NCBI GenBank assembly: GCA_021464415.1
Contig: CM038467.1
Span: forward strand, 54,332,734-54,396,733
DNA length: 64,000 nt
Reading direction: 5' to 3'
From: Lonicera japonica
Taxonomy: Eukaryota; Streptophyta; Magnoliopsida; Dipsacales; Caprifoliaceae
Of the stretch, positions 22,259-34,498 are shown piece by piece. The notes beneath the pieces are model-generated. The model saw only the letters and a list, made by a program, of their open reading frames with translations, had not been told where the DNA came from and made no database searches. The translations under genes were made by a program, and so were the position numbers. Position 1 is the first letter of the stretch; every line of letters starts with the position of its first letter.

Positions 22259-25200
22259 CCTAAATTACTCGGTTCATATTCAACGATTGTGTGTATTGAA
22301 TCGTTGTATATGGCCGAATCAGTATATATTTATAGAGTGTCAATAGAAATCTTGAAACATTTTTTTTTAAGTTAGAGTGAAATCAAGTAAAACTTGGTAT
22401 ATATTAAGAACGTCAAAGATCAGATGTTTAGAGATATTAGTTCCAAATGAGGGTAAAAATTGAAATAGATAGTAGTGTTTACTATTGACAGAATTTCAGG
22501 TGATGGACATATATAAAGGGCCATGTCTCAAGATTTTAGTTTATATTATTTGGTTCCAAATTAAATAATATTTTTTTTTACTATTTCAAATTAAAAATCT
22601 AATTTTTATTTTAAATCTTACGGTACTAAATAAATTTTGTTTTGACCAATTTATATTCATGAAAATGCATTAAAAGTAAAACTTAATTCTTGTGAGGCGT
22701 GAGGCGTGTTTCAGCATTTATAACACAAGAGTAGATACTAGATACCCTATTTGCACAGCAAATTTTGTTCATGGTTTCAAGTTATACCCTAAAATTTATT
22801 TTGTTCCAGTTTGCACCCCAAACTTAAGTAAGTGGTTTTAAATGCACATTCCGTCCTAATTTTAACTGACCTTAATTTGAGCCCAACATTCACTACATAT
22901 GCCCGAAGGTGTGTTTTTTGTCTAAATTACTCAGTTCATATCTAACGACTATGCATGTGTGTGTTGAATCGTTGTATTTGCGCCGAGTCAGTATATATTT
23001 GTGGGGTGCTATTTTATAGTTTAGAGTGGAACCAAGTAAAACTTGTTATGTATATATTATCGTGTATCAACATTTTAGTTTATATTATTTTGTTCCAAAT
23101 TAAATATTCATTATTTTAATTTATTTATTTTTTCTATTTCAAATTAAAAATCCAATTTTTATTTTAAATCTTATTGTACTAAACAAATTTTGTTTTTGAC
23201 CAATTTATGTTCATAAAATTGCATTAAAAGCAAAACTTGATTCTTGTGACAGGTGTATTAGCATTTACAAATTACAACACAGCAAGAGAAAATGACCCAT
23301 TTGCATCCTAAGTTTTGCTCATGGTTTCAAGTTATACCCAAAATTTCATTTTTTTCCGGTTTGCACCTTAAATTTAAGTAAGTGTATTTTAATCCGTCCA
23401 CGTTCTGTCCAAATTTCAACTTACACTGTTTTTAAGTGCACAATATTTTTATTATGTACGCGGATCGGTAATCCTAGCCACCCCACTAACCCAACATTCA
23501 CTACATATGTCCTGAAGGTGTGTTTTTTGGCCTAAATTACTCGGTTCATATTCAACAACTGTGTGTGCATTGAATTGTTGTATATGCGCCGAGTCAGTAT
23601 ATATTTGTAGAGTGTCAACATAAATCTTGCACCTTTTTAAGTTGTAGTAGAACCAAGTAAAACTTTGTATGTATTAACAATATGAAAGATCAGATGTTTA
23701 GAGAAATTAGTTCCAAATGAGGGTAAAAACTGAAATAGATAGTATTGTCTAGTATCGACAGAATTTCAGGTGATGGCCTGGACATATACTTATAAAGTGC
23801 CATGTCTAAGATTTTAGTTTATATTATTTGGTTCCAAATTAAATATTTTTTTTTTACTATTTCAAATTAAAAGTCCAATTTTTATTCTAAATCTTACGGT
23901 ACTAAACAAATTTTGTTTTTAACCATTTATATTCATAAAAATGCATTAAAAGCGAAACTTAATTCTTGTGACGGGTGTTTTAGCATTTATAACACAACAA
24001 TAGTAAATGACCTATTTGCTCTCCAAATTTGCTCATGGTTTCAAGTTGTACCTATTTGCTCTCCATCCAAATTTTAACTAAACCTGTGGGATCAACATTC
24101 ACTTCATTTGCCCCGAAGGTGTGTTTTTTGCCTAAATTACTCGTCGTATTCAACGATTATGTGTGCATTGAATCATTGTATATGGGCCGAGTCAGCATAT
24201 ATGTGTGAGGTGCCATTTTTTAGTTTAGAGTGGAACCAAGTGAAACTTGGTATGTATTATCATGTATCAACATTTTTGTTTATATTATTTGGTTCCAAAT
24301 TAAATATTCATTATTCTATTATTATTTTTTTCACTATTTCAAATTAAAATCCAATTTTTATTTTAAACCTTACCGTACTAAACAAATTTTGTTTTTGACC
24401 AATTTATATTCATAAAAATGCATTGATTCTTGTGACAGGTGTATTAGCATTATTTACAAAACGACAGGAGAAAATGACACATTTGCATCCTAAATGTTGT
24501 TTATGATTTCAAATTATACCCAAATGTTATTTTGTTTTAGTTTGCACCCCAAACTTAAGTAAGTGTTTTTAATCCGTCCACATTCCATCCAAAATTTAAG
24601 TGCATAATATTATTACTATGTGAGTGGATCGGTAGTCCTAGCCACTCTGCAGGCCCAACATTCACTACGTACATATGTTCCGAAGGTGTGTTTTTTTGCC
24701 TAAATTACTCCATTTATATTCAACAACTGTTTATGCATTGAATCGCTGTATATGGGCCGAGTCAATATATATTTGTAGAGTGTCAATAGAAATCTTGCAC
24801 CATTTGCTAAGTTGTAGTGGAACCAAGTAAAACTTTGTATGTATTAACAACATGAAAGATAAGGTGTTTAGGAATATCTGTTCAAAATGAGGGTAAAAAT
24901 TGAAATAGATGGTAGTCTATACTATTGACAGAATTTCAAGTGATTGACAAATATTTATAAAGGGCCATGTATAAACATTTTAGTTTATATTATTTGGTTC
25001 CAAATTAAGTGTTCATTTTTTTTATTTTTTTGTTACAATTTCAAATTGAAAGTTCAATTTTTATTCTAAATCTTACAGTACTACATAAATTTTGTTGTTG
25101 GCCAATTTATATTCATAAAAATGCATTAATAGAGAAACTTAATTCTTGTGACAGGTTGTTATCAGCATTTACAACACAAGAAGAGTAAATGTAAACATTT

Positions 25201-25670
25201 GCACTCCAAATTTTACTCAAAGTTTTAAGTTGTACCCCAAATTTGATTTTGTTTCAATTTGCACCCTAAACTTAAGTAAGTGTTTTTAAGTACACGTTCT
25301 GTCCACATTCAAATTTGAACTGAACGTGTTTAGTTAATTACATAAAGAACCTCAAAGTTAGGCTTCTTTTTTTCCAATCTTACCTCAAAATTTAGTTTTT
25401 GCAAATTAAACCTTAAAGTAGTGATTTTGTATCAATTCAAATCTTAGAGTATCTAAATCATTGCAATTAGAACCTTTACCAATTTATAAAATTACATTAT
25501 CAGCCCCTCAAATATTAAAAATATATGCAAAACCAAAAAATATTTTAATTTTCTTGTTATTTGAAGTGATATAAAACTATTAATATTTTATGAGTTATAT
25601 ACTTTAAAGTTTGAATTGATACGAAATCACTACTTTAATGTTTAATTTTCAGAAAATAAAATTGTGAGGT
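21258..25670. repeat. Higher-order repeat, copy 1 (about 4.4 kb)
   Basis: The first of two large direct repeats. It contains the right arm of the long-TIR element, a unique linker (about 21450-21720), and six units anchored by CAACATTCACTACATATG near 21829, 22201, 22885, 23490, 24091 and 24654. It closes with a tail at 25330-25670 (TTAGTTTTTGCAAATTAAACC, later CATTATCAGCCCCTCAAA). Copy 2 follows directly and repeats all of these landmarks except one pair of units. It has no coding content. Confidence 0.8.
22227..22256 (+). repeat. G30 homopolymer
   Basis: Thirty consecutive G residues inside the second unit of the array, at a place where sister units read GAAGGTGTGTTTTTTG. The length is likely unreliable in sequencing and could reflect slippage. 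Confidence 0.9.
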
Positions 25671-28600
25671 TATAATTTGAGTGACCCCTTTAAATAATAG
25701 GCATAATTTGAGTTACCCCTAAGGGCAAATCAGTCATGTTGCGCAGAAAAATTAATAGAATGCTAACCCAGTTAAACTACAAGAGGTAACTCAAAAAATT
25801 ATCAAACTAAGTGATAACTCTAATATAATTGTTGCTATTATCTAGGAGATAACTCAAAAAAGCCCTAAATACTTTGATGTAATAAGAAATTCAAGATATT
25901 GGGAGGGCTAGTAGCACCACCATAAACTACATGATAATCAATATCAAATGATAATGGCGTTCTAATTTGAGCACCAAGTTTTGCTTGGTCCACTCAATTA
26001 CTTAGTTTCACTCTATTCGGTAAAAAAAATTGTTTATTTACATTTCACTATGAGCGGTCCTATTTAATAAAACTCTATTCCGTTAATATCGAGTGTGTGT
26101 TTACTCATTCGTTATATATACATTAAATGTGTATTTTTTTTCAATACTAACTCGGCGCATAAGCAATGAGTAGTGATAATTCATTCACTATTGTGGCGGG
26201 GGTGTCAATTTAGATCGGTAAACCCAGCCATCTTGTAGGACTAACATTCACTATGTATGCCCTGAGGGTGTGTTTTTTGCCTAAATTACTCAGTTCATAT
26301 CCAACGACTCTGTGTGTATTGAATCGTTGTATATGGATCGAGTCAATATATATTTGTCGGGTGAGTTTTTTTTTTAAATTTAGAGTGTATCCAAATAAAA
26401 CTTGGCATGTATTATCATGTATCAACATTTTAGTTTACATCATTTGGTTCCAAATTAAATATTCATTATTCTGTTTTTATTATTATTTTAAATTAAAAGT
26501 CCAATTTTTATTTTAAATATTACCGTACTATTTTTTATTTTTATTTTTTGTTTTTGACCAATTTATATTCATAAAATTGCATTAAAAGGGAACTTGATTC
26601 TTGTGACATGTGTATTAATTAGCATTTACAACACAACAAGAGAAAATGACCCATTTGCATCCTAAGTTTTGCTCATGGTTTCAAGTTATACCCAAAATTT
26701 CATTTTTTTCCGGTTTTCACCTTAAACTTAAGTAAGCGTATTTTAATCCGTCCACATTCTGTCCAAATTTCAAATTAAACTGTTTTTAACTGCACAATAT
26801 TATTATTGTGTGCGCGGATCGGTAGTCCTAGCTACCCCGCTGGCCCAACATTCATTACATATGTCCCGAAGGTGTGTTTTTTTGCCTAAATTACTCCATT
26901 CATATTCAACAACTATGTGCATTGAATCGTTGTATATGCGCCGAGTCAGTATATATTTGTAGAGTGTCTATAGAAATCTTGCACCTTTTTAAGTTGTAGT
27001 GGAACCAAGTAAAACTTTGTATGTATTAACAACATGAAAGATCAGATGTTTAGAGAAATTAGTTCCAAATGAGGGTAAAAACTGAAATAGATAGTAGTGT
27101 CTAGCATTGACAGAATTTCAGGTGATGGACATGTATTTATAAAGTGCCATGTCTAAGATTTTAGTTTATATTATTAATTTGGTTCCAAATTAAATATTAT
27201 TTTTTTTACTATTTCAAATTAAAACTCCAATTTTTATTCTAAATCTTACGTTGCTAAACAAATTTTGTTTTTAACCATTTATATTCATAAAAATGCATTA
27301 AAAGTGAAACTTAATTCTTGTGACGGGTGTTTTAGCATTTATAACACAACAATATATATTAAATGACTTATTTGCTCTCCAAATTTTGTTCATGGTTTCA
27401 AGTTGTACCTTAAATTTTATTTTGTTCCAGTTTGCACCTCAAACTTAAGTGTTTTTAAGTGCACACTCCATCCAAATTTTAACTAAACTTGTGGGCTCAA
27501 CATTCACTACATTTTCCCCGAAGGTGTGTTTTTTGCCTAAATTACTCGTCGTATTCAACGACTATGTGTGCATTGAATCATTGTATATGGGCCGAGTCAA
27601 TATATGTGTGAGGTGCCATTTTTTTGTTTAGAGTGGAACCAAGTAAAACTTGGTATGTATTATCATGTATCAACAATTTTGTTTATATTATTTGGTTCCA
27701 AATTAAATATTCATTATTCTATTAATTTTGTTTTCTTTACTATTTCAAATTAAAATCCAATTTTTATTTTAAATCTTACCGTACTAAACAAATTTTTTTT
27801 TGACCAATTTATATTCATAAAAATGCATTGATTAGCATTTACAAAACAACAAGAGAAAATGACACATTTGCATCCTAAATGTTGCTCATGATTTCAAGTT
27901 ATACCCAAATTTTATTTTGTTTTAGTTTGCACCCCAAACTTAAGTAAGTGTTTTTAATCCGCCACATTCTGTCCAAAATTTAAGTGTATAATATTATTAC
28001 TGTGTGTGGATTGATAGTCCTAGCCACTCCGCAGGCCCAACATTCACTACATATGTCTCGAAGTTGTGTTTTTTTGCCTAAATTACTCCGTTCATATTCA
28101 ACAATTGTGTGTGCATCGAATCACTGTATATGGACCGAGTCAATATATATTTGTAGAGTGTCAATAGAAATCTTGCACCCTTTTTTAAGTTGTAGTGGAA
28201 CCAAGTAAAACTTTGTATTATTAACAACAAGAAAGATAAGATGTTTAGGGATATTTGTTCCAAATGAGGGTAAAAACTGAAATAGATAGTAGTCTCTACT
28301 ATTGTGATGGACAAATATTTATAAAGGGCCATGTATAAACATTTTAGTTTATATTATTTGGTTCCAAATTAAATATTCATTTTTTATTTTTGTTTTGCTA
28401 TTTCAAATTGAAAGTTCAATTTTTATTTTAAATCTTACAGTACTACATAAATTTTGTTGTTGGCCAATTTATATTCATAAAAATGCATTAATAGAGAAAC
28501 TTAATTCTTGTGACAGGTTGTTATCAGCATTTACAACACAAGAAGAGTAAATGTAAACATTTGCACTCCAAAATTTCTCATGGTTTTAAGTTGTACCCGA

Positions 28601-28960
28601 AATTTGATTTTTTTTTCAATTTGTACCCAAAACTTAAGTGTTTTTAGGCGGCTTTTTTTTTTCAATCTTACCTCAAAATTTAGTTTTTGCAAATTAAACC
28701 TTAAAGTAGTATTTTTTTATCAATTCAAATCTTAAAGTATCTAAATAGTTGTAATTAGAACCTTTACCAATTTAGAAAATTACATTATCAGCCCCTCAAA
28801 TATTAAAAAAATATACAAAACCAAAAAAATATTTTAATTTTCTTGTTATTTGAAGTGATATAGAATTTTTAATATTTTTGAGTTATATACTTTAAAGTTT
28901 GAATTGATACGAAATCACTATTTTAAGGTTTAATTTCCAAAAATAAAATTGTGAGGTTAA
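25671..28960. repeat. Higher-order repeat, copy 2 (about 3.3 kb)
   Basis: Repeats copy 1 from the AATTTGAG junction. It has the long-TIR arm (25690-25870), the linker (25880-26200), four units (anchors near 26241, 26845, 27497 and 28037) and the same tail (28650-28960). It is one short-long pair smaller than copy 1. The end of copy 1 (GTGAGGTTATAATTTGAG) compared with the end of copy 2 (GTGAGGTTAAGATTG) places the duplication junction at about 25670. Confidence 0.8.
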
Positions 28961-29176
28961 GATTGAAAAACAATCCTAACCGTTGAGATTCTTTATATAA
29001 ATTAACCAAACATGTTCCGTTAAAATTTGAATGTAATATAGATGAAGGGTTGGTTCACTTAAAAACACTTACCTAATTAAGTTTGGTATGCAAACCGGAA
29101 CAAAATAAATTTTGTGTACAACTTGAAATCATGATCAAAATTTGGAGTACAAATAGGTCATTTACTCACACAACAA

Positions 29177-30480
29177 CTATTAGAAACAAACATAGTAAGT
29201 TTATTAGTATTAACAACTTGTTGGTGATACAAAGGGGATGCAGTGATCTATAATACCACATAGAGAGTCAGGGTCAAGTGCGGACGTAGATTTTTGTTGC
29301 CAAAAATATTACTTAGCGTTTTGGCAATAAAAAGTTGAAAAGTCAATCCTTTTCAAACCAGTTTCATACTAATTTTTTTTTACTTTGCCACAACGCGTCT
29401 CCGTACTTAAGTATGACTAATCAACACTCGAAAAACTAAAACTATCCTTAACCACGAATGTTGTTCCTGATAGTCGAACTCAAGCAATAGTGCACAATTT
29501 GTCGTATAATTTACCCTAGTACACTTATTAATGCATCAACTCTTGTGATTACTAGTACCATACCATAAATTCCAAAAAACAAGTGATTTTTGTCAAATGT
29601 GAGGGAGTATTGAAGAAGAGGCCAACTGGGGCCTGGGTGGTGAAAACGTTCGAAAGTGGAGAGCCAAACATGTGTCCACCCCACCACTTTATCATATTAA
29701 CATTTATCCTTCATAGGCACCATACACTCACTGCTTCAGATCCAGTTTCTTGATATTTCCACTTCCCCCATAATAAATAATACACATAATCTACAATTAT
29801 ATAAAAATAAATTTTATTTTGGTGGTTATAAAATTGCGTCAAGTTTAGGGTTATTTATTTTATTTTTGGTGAAAATATTTGCACTTTTAATATCTTTTAA
29901 AAACACTCTTACTTTTCATTCGGTTCTTAACAACAAAGTAAGGTGTATATTATTCAATTGTAAATGACCAGATATAAACTTAATAATATTTTACTCAGTT
30001 GTCAAAAATTGAGTATATATGCTTATATTCTACTATCAAGAACCGATATGTAGGTTTATACTTTACTCTTAAGAATCGAATAACAATCGCCTTATTCAAC
30101 TGCAAATGACCGAATGAAAGTGGAAGTGTTACATAGTATTTTTGAGATTCCAATATCTCTACTCTTTTTTTTAACATGCAATCTTTTATTTAATTTGGAG
30201 CATTTTCAATGAGTTTTTTAAAGGAATAAAGTGAATTGTTTTTTTTTAAAGTGTCATTCCTTTCACTCTCGATCACTACAGTACATATTAAATTCAATTA
30301 TTTTTTAAAAACTAATTATACTTAAATAATACATGTATAATGATATTTTATATAAAAAAAAAATTAAATTTTATATAAAAATTTGTACATTATTTAATGC
30401 AAATCGTTACTACTATATTTTTCTGTCTATGATGTGCCCTATGCAGATTATTTAGGATAACACTACCCCACGAGGCTACA
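29177..30480. other. Intergenic sequence upstream of the ATL gene
   Basis: AT-rich and without a recognisable gene. Within about 29930-30180 there are several inverted and direct short similarities (ACTCAGTTGTCAAAAATTG and CAACTGCAAATGACC) but no defined element. The core promoter of the ATL gene probably lies at its right end. I could not single out a TATA box with confidence. Confidence 0.4.
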
Positions 30481-30489
30481 ATTATTTAC

Positions 30490-30839
30490 ATCCATCTCTC
30501 TCTATCTCTACTTCTTTCTTTTTTCCTTCCTCCTTTTAGGATTTTTTTCATTGCTTCATCATATCTGCACAATTTTGCAGATTTCCAAGGCTTACAGCAT
30601 AAACTGATATAAAGCTTCTTCTCTCTTCCCATTTGTTTTTTTCCTCTTTATTATTATTATATTTAAAAAAAAAAAAATTTCCAAAACCCAGTTGTCTTGT
30701 CTTGATTGTTATGTTTCATCTGCACCCATCTCCATCTCCATTTCCATTTCCTCATGGAATCTTTTTCCTTCCCTTCTTTTTCCCTCTATTCTCTCTCTAA
30801 ATAAACCCTCTCTAGAGAGAGAAAGAGGGCCAGAGAGAG
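30490..30839 (+). promoter_or_regulatory. Pyrimidine-rich leader of the ATL gene
   Basis: CT-rich blocks (TCTCTCTCTATCTC at about 30494, TCTTTTTCCTTCCC at about 30760) followed by CTCTAGAGAGAGAAAG and an AGAGAG run directly before the ATG. This is typical of plant 5' UTRs. A short upstream frame starts at 30692 and overlaps the ATL start out of frame, ending at 30892; it could act as an upstream ORF if transcription starts before it. Confidence 0.45.
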
Positions 30840-32228
30840 ATGTTAGTGCATTTCCTCTGGTTCTCTCTCCTCTTTTTCTCTTCACAAATTAAAGGTGAGG
30901 AAAAGGCCATTGACATAATAAAATCGCCGCCACCACTGCCACCACCACCGCTACCGCCACCGCCAATTTTGAATCAGATTCAAAGATCTCCATTCAAGCC
31001 AAGTGTTGCTGTTATTGTAGGAATTGTGACGACCATCTTCTCCATCACCTTTCTTATACTTCTTTACATCAAACACTGCAAGAGAGGAAGCTTCAATAAT
31101 AACAACCACCACCACAACAATAACGTTTATGGGTCAAGCTTCTTGGCCGCGCCGGGGTCCGGTGGATCAAGAAAGAACTCTGGCATCGACCGGATGGTGA
31201 TAGAATCCTTGCCAATTTTCAAATTCGGATCGCTGTGCGGACACAAGGATGGACTAGAATGTGCGGTTTGCCTCAACAAGTTTGAATCCGCCGAGTTCCT
31301 GAAATTGCTCCCGCAATGCAAGCACGCATTTCACGTCGAATGCGTTGATACTTGGCTCGACGCGCATTCGACTTGTCCTCTCTGCCGTCATCGCGTCCAT
31401 CCTGAAGACATCGTGTTCATTCAAGGCGACGCCACCAATATATTACATCATCATCTTGATGAAACTGAAGCCAAAGATGTCAATTATGAAAAGTTAGAAA
31501 TGGGAAATATTCCTAGACGAGTGTCTGCTAGGCACTCGTCTCCCGGAGAGATAGGTAGAAGAAGAAGCACTGCTTACTCTTCTACCTCAAAAGCTAATAA
31601 AGAAGGAATTTCAACCCGAAGATCTCTAGATAGCATACGGAGCCTTTCACTTCCGAAAAAAAAGATCATCAACTTCATCAATAATAGTAGTAAATCGGAT
31701 CAAGAAGAGGAGCTATTAGCCGGGGCCCGCAAAGACGGACTCTTACTAACCGCCGAAGAGAAACAACGGCGGTTAGGACACCGGATCATTGTATCCGGTG
31801 CAGGGAGTGATCGCAAGCCCAACACCGACCATAGGTGGAGCGAAGTGAATCCATCAGATCTATTGTATCTACGATCAGAAATGATCATCAGCGACAGCCG
31901 TAGATTATCAGGAGGATCATCATCATCAAGGCCGTCGGATTCTCAAACTGGAGATGGTGAAGAGGGCATTAATGGTAGTGATAATAAGAGAAGGTGCAGC
32001 AGAAGTAAGCAAAAGCAGAGGAATGGCAGAAGCGTAATTAATTCGAGAAGTGTGTCGGAAATCACGGGGTTGAGAAGGACAAGACAATATAATAATAGTA
32101 TTTGTGAGCGGCAAGAAGAGCGGAAAGCAGGAGTTCTGTCGAGATGGTTGGCTTGGACTTCGGATTTTCAATCTCACTCGCGATCACAACAATCGCTTTC
32201 ACGCTCCTCATCACCCCTTCCTTTGTAG
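30840..32228 (+). CDS. RING-H2 finger E3 ubiquitin ligase, ATL family (ATL42/ATL43-like)
   Basis: A 462-residue, intronless, membrane-anchored E3 ligase that would transfer ubiquitin from an E2 to unknown substrates. The order is: signal-peptide-like start (1-18), proline-rich stretch (about 29-43), one transmembrane helix (about 54-77, SVAVIVGIVTTIFSITFLIL), the ATL 'GLD'-type motif (SGIDRMVIESLPIFKF, about 116-131), then the RING-H2. The zinc ligands are C141, C144, C160, H162, H165, C168, C179 and C182, with the exact ATL spacing C-x2-C-x15-C-x-H-x2-H-x2-C-x10-C-x2-C. W172, the E2-contact tryptophan, is present, as is a Pro two residues before C160. The C-terminal 270 residues are Ser/Arg-rich and look disordered. 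The start is the first ATG of the long frame and precedes a hydrophobic leader. The length suits this subgroup. All key residues are intact, so it should be functional. Its assignment to ATL42 or ATL43 is from memory of the RING sequence. Confidence 0.95.
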   Translation: MLVHFLWFSLLFFSSQIKGEEKAIDIIKSPPPLPPPPLPPPPILNQIQRSPFKPSVAVIVGIVTTIFSITFLILLYIKHCKRGSFNNNNHHHNNNVYGSSFLAAPGSGGSRKNSGIDRMVIESLPIFKFGSLCGHKDGLECAVCLNKFESAEFLKLLPQCKHAFHVECVDTWLDAHSTCPLCRHRVHPEDIVFIQGDATNILHHHLDETEAKDVNYEKLEMGNIPRRVSARHSSPGEIGRRRSTAYSSTSKANKEGISTRRSLDSIRSLSLPKKKIINFINNSSKSDQEEELLAGARKDGLLLTAEEKQRRLGHRIIVSGAGSDRKPNTDHRWSEVNPSDLLYLRSEMIISDSRRLSGGSSSSRPSDSQTGDGEEGINGSDNKRRCSRSKQKQRNGRSVINSRSVSEITGLRRTRQYNNSICERQEERKAGVLSRWLAWTSDFQSHSRSQQSLSRSSSPLPL

Positions 32229-33600
32229 ATTTTTTTTTTTTTGGTTAGCCGCCGCCATAAAACATTCAAAATTACACTACTTTTCATTCGTTCAATAACA
32301 AATAAATAAGTGTATGTTATTTTTTAGATAAAAAAACGGTATAAATTTATATATTTAATATTTATGAATTAAATAAGGAATTTTCAAATTTATACTCAGT
32401 CGAAGCGAATAACATACGCTTACTTTCTTGTTATCGAGTGAATAAAAAAGTTGAGTGTTACAAAGTAAAAAGTGGTGTGCAAATAGCTACTGTTGTCTTT
32501 TTTTCTTTAGTCCAAATTAGAATTAAATATTCTTTAATTTTTTTTTTCTTAGTATCGATTGTATGCGTATAAAAATAGTATGAAGTACGAATTAGTGGCA
32601 AAACAATAGTATTCATTGATTTAGAATAATCATCATGCAGTAGTGAATCGGACTCTTCTCAAGCGGTGAATTTGATTCACGGCTAGGTGACTTCAAACCA
32701 TTTAGAGTTGCAACTGATCTTGAAGTGCAAGAGAATTTATCGCATGATTCGGAGTTCTTCGATTACTTAACACTCCTAGGTGTTCAAATACTTGTGCTAA
32801 TACTTTAGCTAATTAATGAAGGCAGGCTTTAATGTAATGGGCTGTTTGGCCCTTCCAAATTTTCATAAATGTTACCGTTTCTTTTCAGTCGTAAGTTTGA
32901 AGTATCATAAAGTATATTTTATGAGTTTAAGCCATACGAAATATAAATTGTGGGAATCAAGTCACAAGTAATGTAATGTGAATCTCGGCCTGAATAGATT
33001 GCTTTTGATTGAATTGGTAGAAGGATTAATCAAAGTATGCGCAAGTTCGCCCCAACGCTCTTTATCTTTAAGAGTGGACCCATGATTTGTTTCTTAGTGG
33101 GCTAATGACAAAATTTCATAAACAATTCTAACGGTTTTGTATAATTTGTGTGTAAAACTTTATTTTTAAAGTGGTTTTACACATAAATTATTAATATATC
33201 TATTTTGTACTCCAATAGCACTCGTGTAAAATTTGAATAGACCAATGAAAAATATATAAATGAAATATATATCATTATATGTAATATTTAGTGGTTTTTT
33301 ATATATAAAAAAAGAAGAAGATATTTATGTATAATTTTATAGTTGTAGTGGATCTTATTTTATAGTTCTTAATGAGTATATTTTAAACATATAAATTTCA
33401 TATACAATTTTGGATCTAAAGTTATATATTTAAATTTATTTATTTTTTAAACAGTTGAGGAGAGAGAAAGATGATGAAAATGTGTAAAATTAATACACAT
33501 TCATTTTACACGATTGTCGAGTTGGTATGTTCATTTACACAACCATTAAAAATTTTATAAGGATGCGTCTCATATATATATATATACGTGATAAAAATTT
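32229..33600. other. ATL 3' flank and intergenic sequence
   Basis: Probably the 3' UTR for the first few hundred bases. After that the sequence is AT-rich with no gene and no clear element ends. Confidence 0.4.
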
Positions 33601-33604
33601 GACA

Positions 33605-33843
33605 TCTCCAAGATCTCCTCGGTATCAATAGACGACGCATAATGAGCAACGCTGTGCGCTAAACAATTACAATTTCGAGGTGCAAAATTAAAACTAACAT
33701 GGATATCGATCACTAACTAAAACATCAATATTTAAGACTCAGCTTTGGGTCGCTTTCCACCTGTTTCCACCTTAGCTTCAATCAGCGCCATTTGAATAGC
33801 ATGAGCTTCTGCCTCTGCCAAGCTCACCTCCAAACCTCCTCTC
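33605..33843 (-). pseudogene. RNase H-like fragment of a plant non-LTR retrotransposon
   Basis: The minus-strand translation gives LEVSLAEAEAHAIQMALIEA near 33780-33835, with a stop shortly after. Near 33610-33700 it gives FNFAPRNCNCLAHSVAHYA. The first is the substrate-helix segment and the second the C-terminal N-x-x-AH motif of the reverse-transcriptase-like RNase H domain (PF13456) found at the end of some plant LINEs. It is isolated, carries a stop, and has no adjacent reverse transcriptase. Confidence 0.6.
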
Positions 33844-33996
33844 ATTTTTACTTATTCCAAATTTATATATATATATACATATATTTGAATATGTGATTTT
33901 TATCCTATATAAAATTTATTATAATTTAAGCTCAGTCAATTATTAAAATTGAGAATACGTTTAACATAAAGTAGCATTAAAAAATAATAACCCTTA

Positions 33997-34431
33997 CAAT
34001 CGTTTGGATTGAGGGAATAAAAAAGAAATGAAAGGAAAAGAGGAGAAAGAATTACATTTCACTTGTTTGGATAAATCTACGAGAGGGAGTGGAGAAGAAA
34101 CGGAGGGAATGAGAGAGAATTTCAATCCCCTCTAGGCTCTATTCCTTTGCTTTTTTTCCTTCCAATATTGAGAGGATTGAGAGAGAAAGGAAAAGGTTTT
34201 AATCAATTATTTACCTTATTTCAAATTTAACCATAATTTATTAACAATATATTAAATCACATTCCTTTCCTTTCTTTTCTTATTTCTATCCAAATAAGAT
34301 TTATTTTCATTCCATTTTTAACTATCCAAACAACAATAAAATTAAACTAATTCATTTTCATTCTATTCCATTCATTCCCTTCCTAATTAACCATTTCATT
34401 TATATCTCTTTCCTTCAATCTAAACGGACCG
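33997..34431. mobile_element. Tourist-like MITE
   Basis: 435 bp. The left end is CAATCGTTTGGATTGAGGGAA. The right end, reverse-complemented, is CGGTCCGTTTAGATTGAAGG. TTA flanks each end (33994-33996 and 34432-34434). The core is purine-rich on the left and pyrimidine-rich on the right, so the element is nearly palindromic. Confidence 0.65.
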
Positions 34432-34498
34432 TTAGACTTGGCTTATGGTTGAATTGGTTAATGACTAATTTAATGTGAATGTAAATCGACGTTTAGAG

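Larger units (their letters stand above)
21994..29167. mobile_element. TIR element internally expanded into a dimeric tandem array
   Basis: The outermost ends are inverted: GAGAAAATGACCCATTTGC on the left and, reverse-complemented, GAGTAAATGACCTATTTG on the right (29020-29167). A perfect 9-mer ACACAACAA flanks both (21985-21993 and 29168-29176), the Mutator-type duplication length. Between them the left-end sequence and its flank recur about every 540-680 bp. Units alternate strictly between a short form (tail GTGAGGTGCCA to TATCATGTATCAACA) and a long form (GAGTGTCAATAGAAATCTTG to ACAGAATTTCAGGTGATGG), giving five short-long pairs of about 1.2 kb. Only one inverted right end exists. No transposase or host gene is present. 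Confidence 0.65.

Noticed and set aside
22154..22375. 73-codon frame with a polyglycine run
   Set aside because: Created by the G30 homopolymer within the tandem array.
21258..29167. CRISPR-like or centromeric satellite array
   Set aside because: Units of 540-680 bp with no short direct repeats and spacers rule out CRISPR. Ten units in an arm-like, gene-containing context do not support a centromere, and the array is better explained as an expanded TIR element.
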